64,000 bases of DNA, from the NCBI GenBank assembly GCA_014549065.1, contig JACDOX010000112.1:482259-546258 (forward strand), read 5' to 3'. The translations under genes and the position numbers were made by a program. Each line of letters begins with the position of its first letter. Positions within the stretch are counted from its first letter, which is position 1. Positions 39,431 through 52,300 of this stretch are shown one piece after another. This DNA comes from Cardinalis cardinalis. Taxonomy: Eukaryota > Chordata > Aves > Passeriformes > Cardinalidae. The notes under the pieces are model-generated. The model was not told the DNA's origin. It ran no database searches and worked only from the letters and a program-made list of their open reading frames with translations.

Positions 39431-40635
39431 AAGTTCCATACTACAACAAGAAGAATTGTGATGCAGATGCAGAGATATTTAGCTGTTACACTGAGAATGG
39501 CCCTCAAGGAAGTGAGGGTTTTATGACGGCCTTACTTGAATAAACACTTCAATCTTTAGGTGCCCTGCCAACACTTGTAAGATCAAAGAATGTCACTTTA
39601 TGCCCTGACAAGTCACAATCCTTAGGAACAGACCTGACCATCTGTGCTGCAGAGTATGTCTGGCTGTGGGAAATAGGCATATGAAAGAAAAAGCCTAAAG
39701 AATTAAGGATCCATTTAGGATACCCTCATCAAACCCTATTGCTCAATAGATGGAAACAGGAATAAAACATTTAGGATTTTCCAAGTGTTGTTATTGAAGG
39801 GCAGCATTTACATCCCAAAAGCTTGTACCAGCCCAGAGACAGATTAGTTCTCACACCACTCCAATCAAGTTAGGAAGTTCCAGCAGTGGAATTAATACCG
39901 AAACCCTCCCAAGCAGCAAGAGTGAATTCTCAACAAGGAGTGAGTAATTTGAGTTAAAACCCAAAGCCAGTGTTGTTACTAGTTCCACTGCCAAACTCTT
40001 GACTTTCAGACTTTCCGATTCTCCAAGCCAAAATTTTGTGTTATTTACATGAAAGCCCTGACATATGGTTTAAAAAGAGAGAGAAAAAAGTGGCAAGATT
40101 TTCATTAGTGTAGTACACAGTTCAACTCATTTTTAGACATTTTAAATTTAGGTCTAATTTATGACATCNCACACTAATTTCAGATGTGACGTTATTCCCA
40201 ATATGCTGCCTGTTGGACGTAATTTTTATTTCCCCAGAGCCTGTCACCTCAGAGATGATCTAATTCTCCTGAAATCAGTGCAAATGAGTCCACTTGAAAG
40301 AAACATCNATGGTTTTCAAGCAGAGCTGGGTGGACCTCACCCCGTGTCACACTCAGACACATGGGTTTAGGACAAGCATGTGGAACATGGGTGTTCAGCC
40401 AAGCTGGGGACTCAGCTGTGAAGGAAAAACATTGCTCAATATTTGGATCCTCTCACTGANTGACCAGATATGCAGGGAAATAAATCTTTAGTGCCCTTGC
40501 ACCAGGGGTGTGTAAGGACNGGGCGATGGGGATGGGGCATGTACCTGAAACACCCAAATGTCCCAAAAAACTGAGCATTCTGCTAAGGCCTGGCACTCTG
40601 CTGCCTTCATTTCCCATGTGTGGCCAACCTCAGAA

Positions 40636-40742
40636 CGTGGAGAAAAGCAAACCCAAGCACAGCCACAGCGACCCTGAGAAGCCCGCAGGCTTTTTCTGGG
40701 AGCCGCTTCCCAACTTCCCCGCGTGCTTGCAATCAGGGGCGA
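40636..40742. other. Local CpG cluster
   Basis: Seven CpGs occur in about 105 bp ('aacgtgg', 'agcgacc', 'cccgcagg', 'gccgctt', 'ccccgcgtgc', 'gcgatgg'), in a GC-rich patch inside an AT-rich intron. An open frame crosses it on each strand, but neither resembles a known protein. It could be a small regulatory element or an unrecognised insertion. Confidence 0.3.
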
Positions 40743-43533
40743 TGGGTGGGTGTGAGACTTCACAGTGCTGGACTCAGTGAGCTGCAGTTTAGACTGACAA
40801 GAAACAACATGTCTTTACTATTAATACTCAGAGCCCCACTGGAGAATTCAATGTGATTGGGGCTTTTAGACTGTTTTTGAAACATGCTCAACATCCACTA
40901 ATCTTTTTATACCATTTGTATCAAATACAGTTATTAACTGAAGGGCAGTTCAGTGTATTTTCCAGGTGATGCTCAAGCTCCATTTAACTTCAGCCAAAAT
41001 TCAACAGAGACTCTAATCTGCAATATAAGGCCCTGTAACTCATCCTCCGCTCAGCTCAGAGCCAGACCTTTCTCCTGCTGTCATTCTTGTACTTTGGAGC
41101 AGAACAGGACAGCTTACAGCTTTCTCAGCTGTTAGAATGATTCTGCAAATATGCTTTTCTTACAGGCTGAAGCAAATCTGACACTGGTCTCCTTCAAGGA
41201 ATAATGAGCTGTGCATACCTAACGCTGCTCTCAGAGAATGGCTGCCCTGGGAATTATCTATGGGGTTTTTTCCTCCTGCCCTCAATAANGGTGGCAGCGT
41301 GTATGCTGAGTCANGCAGCAAGGTTGTACTCAATAATTAATATATAATCTACTTGCACAGAAATTGGCTATTCCGCTTTACTTGGGGTTTATTGGATTTT
41401 GATTAAACTGTTTTTAAATTTTAGACATATCCTAATGAAAAGTTACAAGTGTCATCACTCCTAACATCCCATAAGATTCAAATAGTGACAAGTCAGTGCG
41501 GTATCTTCCTCGTCTGTTACCGTTAACAATCTGTTTCCAACCTCTTGCTTGAATTCTTTATTACTCTTCCAAAATATGTCATTTTTCTGCAACCATTTTC
41601 TGCATATTGCTTCAGGACTGTATTTTTGCCTGATTATTTTCTGTTACCAGATCAAAAATGTTTATTCATTTCTGTGTAATGTATCACATAAGTTTCCTCC
41701 CCAGATCAAAGTTCAGAACAACCACATTAATCCAATTTTCTTTACAGACTCCAATGCCTTACACCCAGTGCCTTCCTTCAGCACACACACAGCCTTAATA
41801 ACCCTGGATATCAAGGTGTCAATTTGAAAACCTCATTGGCTAACATTAATTCTAAAAGCAAATTCATTTCTGCCTTTCCATCTTGTCTCATCCTTCATTT
41901 TCTTTTATCCATTTTATCTTTCCTATTTGCCACATTCCAGGCAGACTTTGCATTCATGGTATCAAGCCTGTGAGCATTTTGGAGTGTTTTCTTTTCCATA
42001 TGCCCATATTACCTTCTGCTTTGCATAGCACTTGTTATGCATGCATGATCACAGACTATTTCTAGCATTAATTAAGACATGAAATTAAAGTGGGAAGTAT
42101 GCTATTGGTCACATAATACAAACAACACAAATTTGCTTTAAAAATGAAATTACTAAAGTGTTAGCAAACCTCTTCATACTGTCAGAAATAATAATGTTTA
42201 CAATCNACATGCCACAGAACAGCCAGAATTCACAAGTGGATTTGGAATATGATTTCCACTTCACAAAGATACACACGAAACCCCCGAGCAGTTCATTTAG
42301 TTGAGATACTTGTCTGGAAGAAGACAGAGGTTTGTGTCTCCTGCTGCCTGTCAAGCCATGCAGCTGCNGCCCACAGTGACCCCAGCCCACGACCAGGGCT
42401 CCCCATGATTGTCCAAGAACAGCTTTCCTTGAAATCCAGTCAGGAATTTTAGCAGAAAAATGACATTTTCTTAGCAACTGAATGTTTCACAGGACCATGT
42501 TTCAGATGAACTTCTGACAGACACAAGCACTGTTCCAAAAGCAGTTGCCCAGATTTCCTGCCCAGAAACTCAGACTCCCAAGATTTGCTATTGTAAGGAA
42601 ATGAGNCAAGGATTGGCCAAAATGTCATGGTACCCAAGATCAGGAGATCTGGGTACGTCATTGACCCAGGGCTGAGTCCTGCATCTTCTAGAAGCCCAAA
42701 TATAAGGGTTGCCACTGTCATCAGTGATTTACTCCATCACCTCTCCCTTGTCTGCACAAGCGAAACGAGGAATCTCCCCATTCCCACAGCACTAACTCCC
42801 CCTCTTCTCACTGCTACATAAATAATGCCTTTATCAAGTGCCTCATCCAAGGATTCAATCCATTTCACATGTTTAGAATATTAATTTTTCATGCAAACAG
42901 GTTAACTGGATGTTTTACAAGACCTTGCATGTGCACATTTCTGCTGAATGTGCACCTTGGCATACTCATTGTGCAGCCATCTCCCTGACCCCAGTGCTCT
43001 GCTTCTTTTCCCTCTGCTCTGCTGCAGAACCCAATCATGGAATATCTCTGGAGTGGTGGTGTTAATACAACCCATGTAATGTAAAATAATAAGTAATAAC
43101 AATGAAATGCATGTTCCCTGGGACTCTGTGATAACTCCAGGTAAAAATAATGCCATAAACTGGGAATAGATTCATAAATAAATTTGCACTCAGAAGGATG
43201 ACTTGTTTACTTAGGCACAATGGAAAACAACACATTATAAACACCTGCATTAAAAAGAAATTATAACCANAACTTCACAATAAACAGTGAGGGATATCAT
43301 CATGTACCTGCCTTGCACAAGGAAAACCACCAGACAAAGGGCTCTGAGGGTGATTTGTGGAGGGCATCTCCTCTCTTGCACAAGGAGTTCAGTGTGCTCC
43401 AAACCAAGCAGGAAACACTGACCTCCTTTAAAGCTCCAATCCTTTATTAGCAAGGCTCTTTTTATTCATTAGCCTTTGTGAGTTCTGCCTCAGCCCCAGT
43501 GTGCCACACATGCCCCACAGTTTGGGTACTCAC

Positions 43534-43667
43534 GTGTCACACTGAGATGAATGAAGGGACTGGTCTTGTTCTCCCCGTTCTTCTCGTTGACTGCCTGGAC
43601 ATAGTAACCTCCTGCATCCATCAGTGACACCCCCAGGATCACCAGCTGGTTCTCCAGAGTGATGGCT
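43534..43667 (-). CDS. SDK1: Internal exon of a Sidekick-family cell-adhesion gene, end of an Ig domain
   Basis: This is a single internal exon of 134 bp read on the minus strand. The intron before it ends in a pyrimidine-rich tract and CAG (43670-43668). The exon is followed by GTGAGT (43533-43528), a strong donor. One base completes a split codon, 44 codons are open, and one base begins the next codon, so the flanking introns lie in different phases. The peptide runs from AITLENQLVIL through D-A-G-G-Y-Y-V to YYVQAVNEKNGENKTSP and ends in HLSVT. This is the E, F and G strand region of an Ig domain, and NKT is an N-glycosylation sequon. I recognise the 'AVNEKNGENKTSPF' stretch from Sidekick proteins. 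These are homophilic adhesion molecules with six Ig and thirteen fibronectin III domains and one membrane span, which guide lamina-specific synapse formation in the retina. SDK1 is preferred over SDK2 from remembered similarity and from the huge introns. From memory it belongs to one of the first Ig domains. The canonical F-strand Cys is Val here. That it is a real exon is very likely; the paralogue is less certain. Confidence 0.78.
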
Positions 43668-45057
43668 CTGTTTAGGGAAGAGAAAGATCACACTGAAACC
43701 AGAGGAATGTTATNCACACAACACCTCAGACCTGACAGCTTAATATGACGTTCACTGGTCATATAAATGAAGATGTTGCAGAATCAAAACCAGCCCCACT
43801 TCAAACACNCAGGAAATAAAGAGCTCAGATGCCTCTAGGCCTTTTCTCTATTTAGATCATGTAAGATGCTTATGGTGACACACAGAAAAAGCTTCAATAT
43901 GTGAAACAGGGGCAGTTTAAATGGCAGTAAGAAGTTATGCAACAAATGACACTGGTGGCTGCCAGGCTGCATCTTTGTGGGGTCACAACAATCCTGGCAA
44001 TCATCAGGATGCTGCAAAGCCAGATTTACTGAAAACCTTCTCAACAAGTGAAAGGCAGCCTATTAAAGAGTGACACTCAAGCAATAACACACAGTTCACT
44101 GAAACAAGAAAGTAAAAATCAAAGACAGCAGAGCCTCCAAAGGTAAACTTTCTGCATTTATGGCATCAGTGTTTATCAGCTCATCATANACCAGACCATG
44201 GGCTGTCACAGAGATGATCTGTGTGGACAGGGAGGGCTTTCCTTTCATCCACAGCAGGTCAGACAGCACTCTCCTGGAGTCAATAAGTGTCATTGTCTAA
44301 CACAAGTCTGTTCTTAGAGCTGCTGCATAACAAAGGTTTCTGTGGACTCCCTCACAGGCAGCTTTACACACTTGGCTACTTCACTTTTCACATGGATTAG
44401 ATGGCCTTTTCTTGACCACAAAGGATTAACCTAGAGGAAACATGTAAATATTCAAGGGTTTGAGGAACAGGACACAGGAAGCTCAAAAACCAGAAAGAGA
44501 AAAGAAAATGTAAAGTTCCAGGGCAAGCCTGTGGAGCCAGGAGCTCATCTACTGCAGCCTGGGACAGGCACAGGCTTGGAAATCAGAGTGTAAGGCTGGG
44601 AGGAAGAAACTCCCTCCACTTGTAATACTTGATGAGAAGCCACGCTGAGTTCAGCTGTGCTATTAGATATATCACTGAGCATGAGGTGAAACAACTTATA
44701 AAATTATTATACTGGAAGAAATAAATTCACACATCAATAGGCTCAAAAAGAATCAGCACTGAGTCAAAGCATTTGTGCACTAATCAGTCAATAATAAACA
44801 CCCCTGCAATCCATCCTCCTGTTTTGCCATGGGGTNGTTACCCTTAGTAATAAACAGCTATTTTGCTCTGAAAAAAAACCCCAAGTAACAGCAGAAATCA
44901 CACACTACTAGTGCAGCAAACTGGTTTTTATACATAGGGAGAGCATTAGAAATTACAGAGAGAACATGGCTGTGTTCAAAGCCAGGCACTTAATTCATAA
45001 ACACTTCAATTTCCTTATGTGGATACAAAGAAACCTGAACTTCTGTAAAGCTACCAT

Positions 45058-45397
45058 GGAATCAGAGAACTATCTAGGTTGGAAAAGATCTTTAAGATCA
45101 TGGAGTCCAGCCCNGCCAAGGCCACCAGTGAACCATGTCCCCAAGTGCCACATCCACAGCTTTTAAATCCCACCAGGGATGGGGACTCCCCCACTGCCCT
45201 GGGCAGCTGTGCCAGTGCTTGAGAATTCTTTTGGTGAAGAAAGTTTCCTTTATTTCCAACCTAAATCTTTCTTGGTGCAAATTTAGGCTGTTTCTTCTTG
45301 TCCTGTCAGGGAGTTGCAGAGCCAGAAGGTGCCCCCTGAGCCTCCTTTTCTCCAGGCTGAGCCCCCCCAGCTGCTGCTCAGACTTCTGCTCCAGACA
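45058..45397 (-). mobile_element. CR1 LINE fragment, about 340 bp
   Basis: The plus strand reads 'tctaggttggaaaagatctt', 'aagatcatggagtccagccc', 'ccaccagggatggggactcc', 'ggtgaagaaagtttccttta' and 'tccttttctccaggctgagc', ending 'cagacttctgctccagac'. The 'GTTGGAAAAGAYCTTTAAGATCAT' start marks a CR1 subfamily different from the 'GGTTTGGGTTGGAAGGG' copies. It lies about 1.4 kb upstream of the exon within the intron. Confidence 0.92.
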
Positions 45398-46032
45398 ATA
45401 ATTACAAAAAACTGCTGAAAAATGAAGCTAAATGTTCAGCTCTGAAATCAGTCATCACACACACATCACCTAAANATCTTGTTTGTAACATCTTCCTTGG
45501 CAACTTTTATGGTAAAAACTACTAAAAGAAAAAAAAAATCACAGTACTTTTTTTTAAATTCAATGACACTGTATTAGTTTAATTGATTTAGAAAATTAAT
45601 CAAAGAAATTGTGATAGATTTACAGAGTGAGGATATAAAATACAATTAATAGGACATTTGATAGAGCAAATAAAGATAAAATTCCAGTGCAGTGCTAATA
45701 ATTGAATATTACAAGACAATTACACTCACATTCATTTCTACTTTAATTCTAAAGAAAGCAGCATTAGAAAGATTCTTTNAAAATACTGAAATACATTTCA
45801 GGCTGCTTTGATTCCAGGTAAAACTGCATCCAAAGTTTTAAAGGTGATCCTTGAATACTGCTGAGATGGACACAGTTACTATCTGCATTAAATTGGCTGA
45901 AAATTTTGACACTTAACCCATTAAGCTCATTAAATAATAATCAAGAGAAAAGGAAATGAAAATGTATTTATGCAGAAATTGTTTAAAATGAAGTGGGCAT
46001 TTTTCATTTTGATACACACATTTTTACTGGAG

Positions 46033-46068
46033 NGTGAGCAAAACATAACATTTGTGANTGAANANTAN
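46033..46068. other. Cluster of five ambiguous bases
   Basis: N occurs at 46033, 46058, 46063, 46065 and 46068, far denser than the usual one per few hundred bases. The surrounding AT-rich sequence is probably poorly resolved or polymorphic, so motifs here should not be trusted. Confidence 0.9.
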
Positions 46069-47221
46069 GTAAATTTTAGAAAAATCTACATAAGCATAAA
46101 AGTTTGATATTAATTTGTATAGGAAAAAAGAGCTAGAAGATAATGCAACTCCTGAAGGCAGCTCTTAGGGGTCATCAATTACATGGTNAAAGTTAAATTA
46201 AAACTCCACAAATGAGTTATTGATATCTTAATAGTTCTATGAAAAATGGGATGTCCTGAGTTCATTAAGTGAAGGCAGGTACAGAGCCACGAGCCTCCCA
46301 GGCTGCAGTCTGGGAGTTTTATTTACATCACACATGAGCCCTGTGCATCAGGAAAATCAATTAGTCACATTTTAAGGACTCATTAATTGCAATGTTTCTA
46401 AACCACCCAAAGCTCCAGGACCCAGCCCTTACTCGGGCTGCAGCCACTTTCTGCACANCAGCTGCACAGAGCATCCAAAAATTGGCTTAACGTGTTTTCT
46501 TGGGTTTATTGTTTGTTTTCATTGTCTGATATAACTTTTAAATTCTGACAGCACCACTGTGATGTTCCAAGGAAAATCTGATTCCTGGGTGCTCAGTTTA
46601 GCAGCACATTTGATGAAGATGACTGCAGCAGATGGAGTGGACCTGTCAGTAATTCATACCCAGTGCAGAACTCATGAAAAATATAAATATTGCTTTTTTA
46701 AAGCAGTATCAAACTCTCTCTAACATTTTTGAGACAGGAGCAAGCAGCAAGCAAACTAAGCAGACTGATCCTCTGGGATTTCTTAAGCTAGGAAAGGAGC
46801 ATTTTAAAGCACACTTCTTAATAGAAGAATTTTTAGGATTTCTCTGGAGCCCAGCAGGAGCCTGCAGGGAACACAGCAGGCAGGGCTGGCAGTGGGAGGT
46901 GGTTGGAATGGTGGATCCAAGGCTGTCATGTCCAAAACCACCTCAGTGGCACCTTCAGCACAGGAGCTGGAGGCTGAACCAGGCTGANCTCAAANCAAAG
47001 GCAAAGGGGCCTTTGAGATNACCAACTGTGTTTAGGGAATGCTGTTTAATCAAAAGTTATGGACTGAGGGGATGGGAAGAGGCAGCAGTGATAGACACAA
47101 ATCATTGTACAGCCCATGATGCTAAACACCAGAACACAGAACAGCACCTTCTGAGGTTCCCTCACTCCTANTCTCTGCAGTCAGAATTGAGCATGTGGAT
47201 ACCTGGTCTAAAGTAAAGCAT

Positions 47222-47292
47222 CCTGCCCACGGCACAGGGAATTTATCATCTTTATGGTCCTTTCCAACCCAAACCACTCTCTGACTCTGTGC
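47222..47292 (+). mobile_element. CR1 LINE fragment, 3' tip only
   Basis: 'ggaatttatcatctttatgg', 'tcctttccaacccaaaccac' and 'tctctgactctgtg' reproduce the last 70 bp of sense CR1 with its 'ATTCTGTGATTCTGTG' end. The 5' boundary is unclear; the preceding few hundred bases do not match CR1. Confidence 0.85.
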
Positions 47293-49279
47293 ACTCTGGA
47301 ATTTTTAACTGCACCTTTTCAAGTTGTCCAAATACTATAAACTCTGCTGCAAATAATCTCTAAGCTTGATCTAAAGCTTATGGGAGGGAATTCTTTTGTT
47401 AAGATCAATGGGACATGAATGAGACTTTTACAAGTAAAGATAATTTTTCAAAGGGGATGCTGTTCTTATGGCCTTTAAGAGAAAGGTTTTGGAGTTAATG
47501 CTGCAAATGAACCCTTCAGTATCTCAAATAGGTGGATTTAGATTAATTATGTTTTTTATGGGAAAATACCAAAATCTACTCTGCAAGTGGATAATTCCCC
47601 AAAGTTAGATATTTGTTATGTTATTAGTCTACCAGATTACACAAAAAGTAGATAATGCTGGGTTATAAAAACATAAAATGAAAATCAGAGTAACCTGATT
47701 AGGCTCTCTCTCAGAAGACACCATCTGCTTCTGAGCCAGCATGCAATATTTTAGTACAAAGGCCTTCATAAAGCCTCTTTTCCAATATTACCTCCAGCTA
47801 ACANGACTATTAATCCCTCTATACCAGATACTTTTTACCAGAGAGCNTCTGCTCCCCTTTCAAAAACTTTTATCCACACTGCACAGCAAGGCCCNATCTC
47901 CCCATGCCCCAGACACCATGGAATACCAGTGATGCTGCCAGAAAAGGGAGAGATTGTGGAGTAACAACAAAATAATTACTGCAAGACTTCCCCCATGGGC
48001 TTCCCCTCTTGGAAGAGCAGGGATCTGCTGCAGTTGCACACACAGCTGTTCCAGGGGATCTCTGTGCATGCACAGCTTAACCCAACTTCACCACCCTCAC
48101 GGCTCCCCGTGCTGAGAGGGAATTATTAATTAAAATTATTTAAACACGCATCTCTCACAAACAGCCTGTGTTTCTCAGGACTCAATCACAGAGAAAAATA
48201 TTTGTATTTGTGCTACAGAGCAGCATCTCCACAGGGATAGAGCACCAAGAGCTNTGACTGCATGGCAGTTTCATGGGATATCATTCAGGTTCCATGTACA
48301 TTGTTACTGCAAATCAGCCATCTATTAATAAAAAATTCATACTTCCACAGACGCTGGATATTAAGTAAAACTGCATTGAATTCAGAATCAGGGCAGTTCA
48401 TCTATTGCTTCTCTAGCTATGTCAGGGCACAACACGTGTTTCTGGGAAGTGAATGGGATTTTTAGTCATGGAAACATCCCAAGGTTGCACAGAATAACCA
48501 AGACAGTCCTAATAACCAGGCAGAGGCCAAACACTACCCTGAAATGAAGCTATTGATGGGTTTAGCAGATGTATTTCCAGGAGGCATGGAGATAAACAGC
48601 AGAGTTTCCACATTTTAGAATTGATTTCCCTGTTCTCTGGTTTTGGGGCTTGCAGGGTCTTGGTTTAACAAGGCTGTAGACATCACTCCCTGTGCTTCAT
48701 GAACACCTTACACTAAATCTGGTCTGTGTAAAGCAGCTGGAAGGCTGGAAAGGAAGTGGATGGAAAACTGCACTTGACAAACCATCAGTGATCCACAACC
48801 TGACTGGAAAGTGAGAGCAGGTACAAACCCACAGGGTCTGTCTTTGGCCTGGCTTAATATTTTCATTGGTGTTTGTTGACTGAACATAGATTTCACTTAC
48901 TAAATCTGCTGATAAAGTCCCAAAGACTCTGAAAGACAGAATCAGAATCACAAATGCAGGAGATCTGTTCAAGCCTCTCCACAGACTGAGAGGTTTGCAG
49001 TTCAGTGAACAAGCTCAAAACCTTGTATTTGAGAAAGAGTGACTGAGCAACAGGCAAACCTCACAAGGGGGTGTGCAAACAGTAGTGTCGCTGGGAAATC
49101 TAAAAAATAACCCTGTTTCTCACCCAGCACGGCCTCCACTCAGCCCTGGCTGTTAGATTTAAATGTGGGTAAGTCAGGAAGAATTCAAACAGCACCAAAA
49201 CACTATCACAACAATCCACTCCCCTCATCTCCCATCCATCTGACCCAAAGAATCAGCCAGAGAATGTGACACGCAGGAG

Positions 49280-49387
49280 AACACACAAAACAAACAAAAA
49301 CAAAACAAACCCACAAAAAACCAAAACAAAAAAAACCCAAAACAAAAAAAACCAAAACCACAAAACCAAACAAAAAAACCCAAAAAA
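49280..49387. repeat. A/C-only low-complexity tract, (CAAAA)-like
   Basis: For 108 consecutive bases the plus strand contains only A and C, as irregular CAAA, CAAAA and CCAAAA units. The bias is extreme and encodes a meaningless Lys/Asn/Thr-rich frame. It could be a decayed poly(A)-derived or (GTTTT)n simple repeat. Confidence 0.95.
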
Positions 49388-52300
49388 TCCAAACCTTGTT
49401 ATAAAAATCTTAGCAGCTTGCCCTCAGAAAGCTTGTTTTTGGTCTTCAGAGATAGAAGCTCCCAGAAAAGATGCTCAGATGAATGATCCCAAATGTAAAT
49501 TTTTAAATCATGCCCATATCAAGCAATTACTCGTCTAGAGATTAAAACCCCCACAAAACCAAACCCAAGATAATCACTATATAATTGATCACGAGAGAGA
49601 TGCTTACAGGGAGAGACAATGCTGCCAATGCAGAGGCAAAGAATTACAGCAACAAACTCAGGAATAATTCCCAAGTGCACTTTTTATGTTTAAACAGATT
49701 TTTTTTTCTCCACAGGTTTTCAGCAGCTTCAATTCTTACTTAATGCAGCTTAATTATTATCACACAACTTTGCTCCTTCGGTTGTTTCTTTTTGTTTGCT
49801 TGCCATTTTTTAAAAATTATTATTACATTTTAAGCAGCAAGAGTTAGTGCAGCTGATATAAGGACTTGAATGTGCTTAAATCCCAGCTGCTGGGTGTTAT
49901 CTTGCTGAACCACACCGAGGTGTGGCTGGATGTGCTATGCCAGCAGCACTTCTCAGGCTAATAGAAAAAACCAGACTTTCAAGACAAAATACACATCTTG
50001 GTCAATAACAGAAAGCAAAGACGCAGAATAAAATAAGACAATTTTCTCCAGCCTCCTCTTCTTATAAAACTCTTACAGCATTCAAGATATTTGTAAGCAG
50101 GGTGTCTATTTTTCTTCCCTCTCCATTTTATGGTATAATCAACACTTTGAACTCCACTTGTGCCATCACCAGCTGTTGCCATGGACATTGCTGGCAACCA
50201 CAGGCAGGAAGAATAGTGGAATTTTTTTTTTAATACAAATGGGTTATTTAAACAAAACATTGCAGTTAAAAAGTACCATAGGTTGTTGATTTACACAGCT
50301 GGCTGACTTTGCTGACAGCAAGTACAAAGACTATTTGTAATAATTTGGGATTTTATAGTTCAATTTTCAGAGACAGACATGAATATTGCTTCACTTTATG
50401 ATAGTTCTCCTGAATTGATTATTTAAGGTGCTGTGGGTTTTTTTTAAACACTGATTTGTTCCCCTTTCCTTCACTGTGGAAAGAAAACTTGTGTTATTAA
50501 ATTATATCTTCATTTCTGATAAAACATGTCAGCATAATGGTATGTGCTCTAGTGCTTTGTGGGGAAGAGTGGAAGGGTTTCCTGTTGAATATTGTATATT
50601 CATACCATTACTTCACTGAGACACATTTGTTTTTATTCAGAGTACACAAGCCACGGCTGTGAACTGCACTAACTATAAAACAAATTAGCAGCAGCATGGC
50701 CCTGTCACAGGGCAATGCCCTGAAGGGATAATTGATCATGCAACAATGACAAAGGAAACTTCAACCTCTTAACGGCATATTTAACACATGTATTTAGATG
50801 TGCCACAACTGTGCCTACTTAAATGCTCCCAGCTTTCCTTTATTAGTGTTCCTGACTCTGGCCCAGCANCATTTCTGCCTTTTTAAGTCCTGATTTCACA
50901 CATATCTCGTTCAGAACNATCTCCATTTTCACACAGGTGTAGCTGAGAATAAGATTTGGCACAGCTGGGTTTGGGAACATGTATCTTATGGACTCAGAAA
51001 TCTGTAGCACAGCAACTGAAATAGCCACACCATTTGGAAATAAAATATCAAATCTTGGGCTGGTCAATGTATTTGCTCAGTTTTCTCAGATGAAAAACTC
51101 CTTCAGCAGCAAAACACATGCACATGAGTATATTTAAAACTGATTTCCAGAGTACACAGAGCAGGGACAGCAATCCTCTGTCTGGAACCAGCAAACTCAT
51201 GGCAGCTGGTTTTCATCACTGAAGATGAAACCCACAGGTGGAAGACCTCAAGAGGCCAGTACCTGCAGTGGCTACTTCTTATTGTNTGAACCAAAGGCTT
51301 TGGTTTCCTTTTAATGCCAGAAAAATATAANTCCAGCTTAAACCCAGCAAAAGAAACATCCAGGTGTACCTCACTTGCTCTACAAGAAAGAGGAACAGCA
51401 CCAACCTGGTCACTCAGTGCCTTCAGGTGATAATAAACACTCCAAGGGATAGGAAAAGCTGTACAAGACATAACTTGTAGGAGGCAATCTTGTATCTCAG
51501 GACTAACAGCCTGGTAGCCCTTTAGTTTTTAGATCTATTACCCTTCCTTTTAATGGCACCAAATCTTTAAACAAAGAGAAAGGATATGGTAAAAAGTGGC
51601 CACTGACCCAAGCATCAACCTCTGCTGCTGCCAGAGAGCAGCAGCACTACAGCAATTTATTTAGACAAGTTTTACTATGAAAGATAATTAAAGATTTAGA
51701 GGCATGGATCAATAGAACAGCAAACACTATCTATGTACAGCACTGCAGTTTGCCAAGACCAGCATTTGTGTTACTGCTGCAGATCCATCATACAGGGCTA
51801 TTACAGTGTCTCAGGTTTGCTGTCTACATCAAANCAGGGATTTTGTGGGGTCATTTCTACTCACACACCATTAGGACACACACTACTGCTGTGCAGCAGA
51901 AATTGAGCACAGGCCCTGGAGCCAGGTAAATCTAGGCTGGGTTATGAAGCCTTGGGTGAGTTATTCAGCCTTTCAGACTCTAGGTTTTGCCAAGAGAGAA
52001 AAAGGATAGCACACGTATGTGTTTCTTTTTAGGCAGAAAAAGTATATCTAGAGGCTTAAATAGTTAACACCTGTGGCACTCAAAAGATGTAGTAGATTAT
52101 GCAAGTGTTAAATCTTAATACTTTTTACCTCCCCTTACATTTCAGTTTGACTGTCAGGCATTTGATCACAACTTCAGACAAAGCACTGATGTCCAACTCC
52201 TTTTACAGCTCCTTAGCTCAACACACCAGGCAGGTGAGCACTGCTTTCCAAACANCAGAATTCCATGGAATTGCACAACCTCCTTCAGCAGAGCACCCTC

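Larger units (their letters stand above)
1..43533 (-). other. SDK1: Large intron downstream of the Sidekick exon (partial)
   Basis: The intron begins at the GTGAGT donor at 43533 and runs off the left edge of the window. I found no second exon with a convincing splice pair and Ig or FN3 reading frame in these 43.5 kb. The longest open frames here are CR1 read-through or chance frames. Contents are eight CR1 fragments (about 1.2, 2.6, 7.8, 11.2, 13.9, 20.5, 27.3 and 34.5 kb), a 33-bp tandem duplication (5.1 kb), homopolymer runs, and several repeat-free blocks that may be conserved non-coding DNA. Assignment as intron is inferred from the exon. A small or alternative exon could have escaped reading by eye. 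Confidence 0.65.

Noticed and set aside
45300..45340. CTCF-like site 'ggtgccccctgag'
   Set aside because: Only part of the core matches and the words belong to the CR1 consensus.
49266..49538. Lys/Asn/Thr-rich open frame
   Set aside because: It is a direct translation of the A/C-only low-complexity tract.
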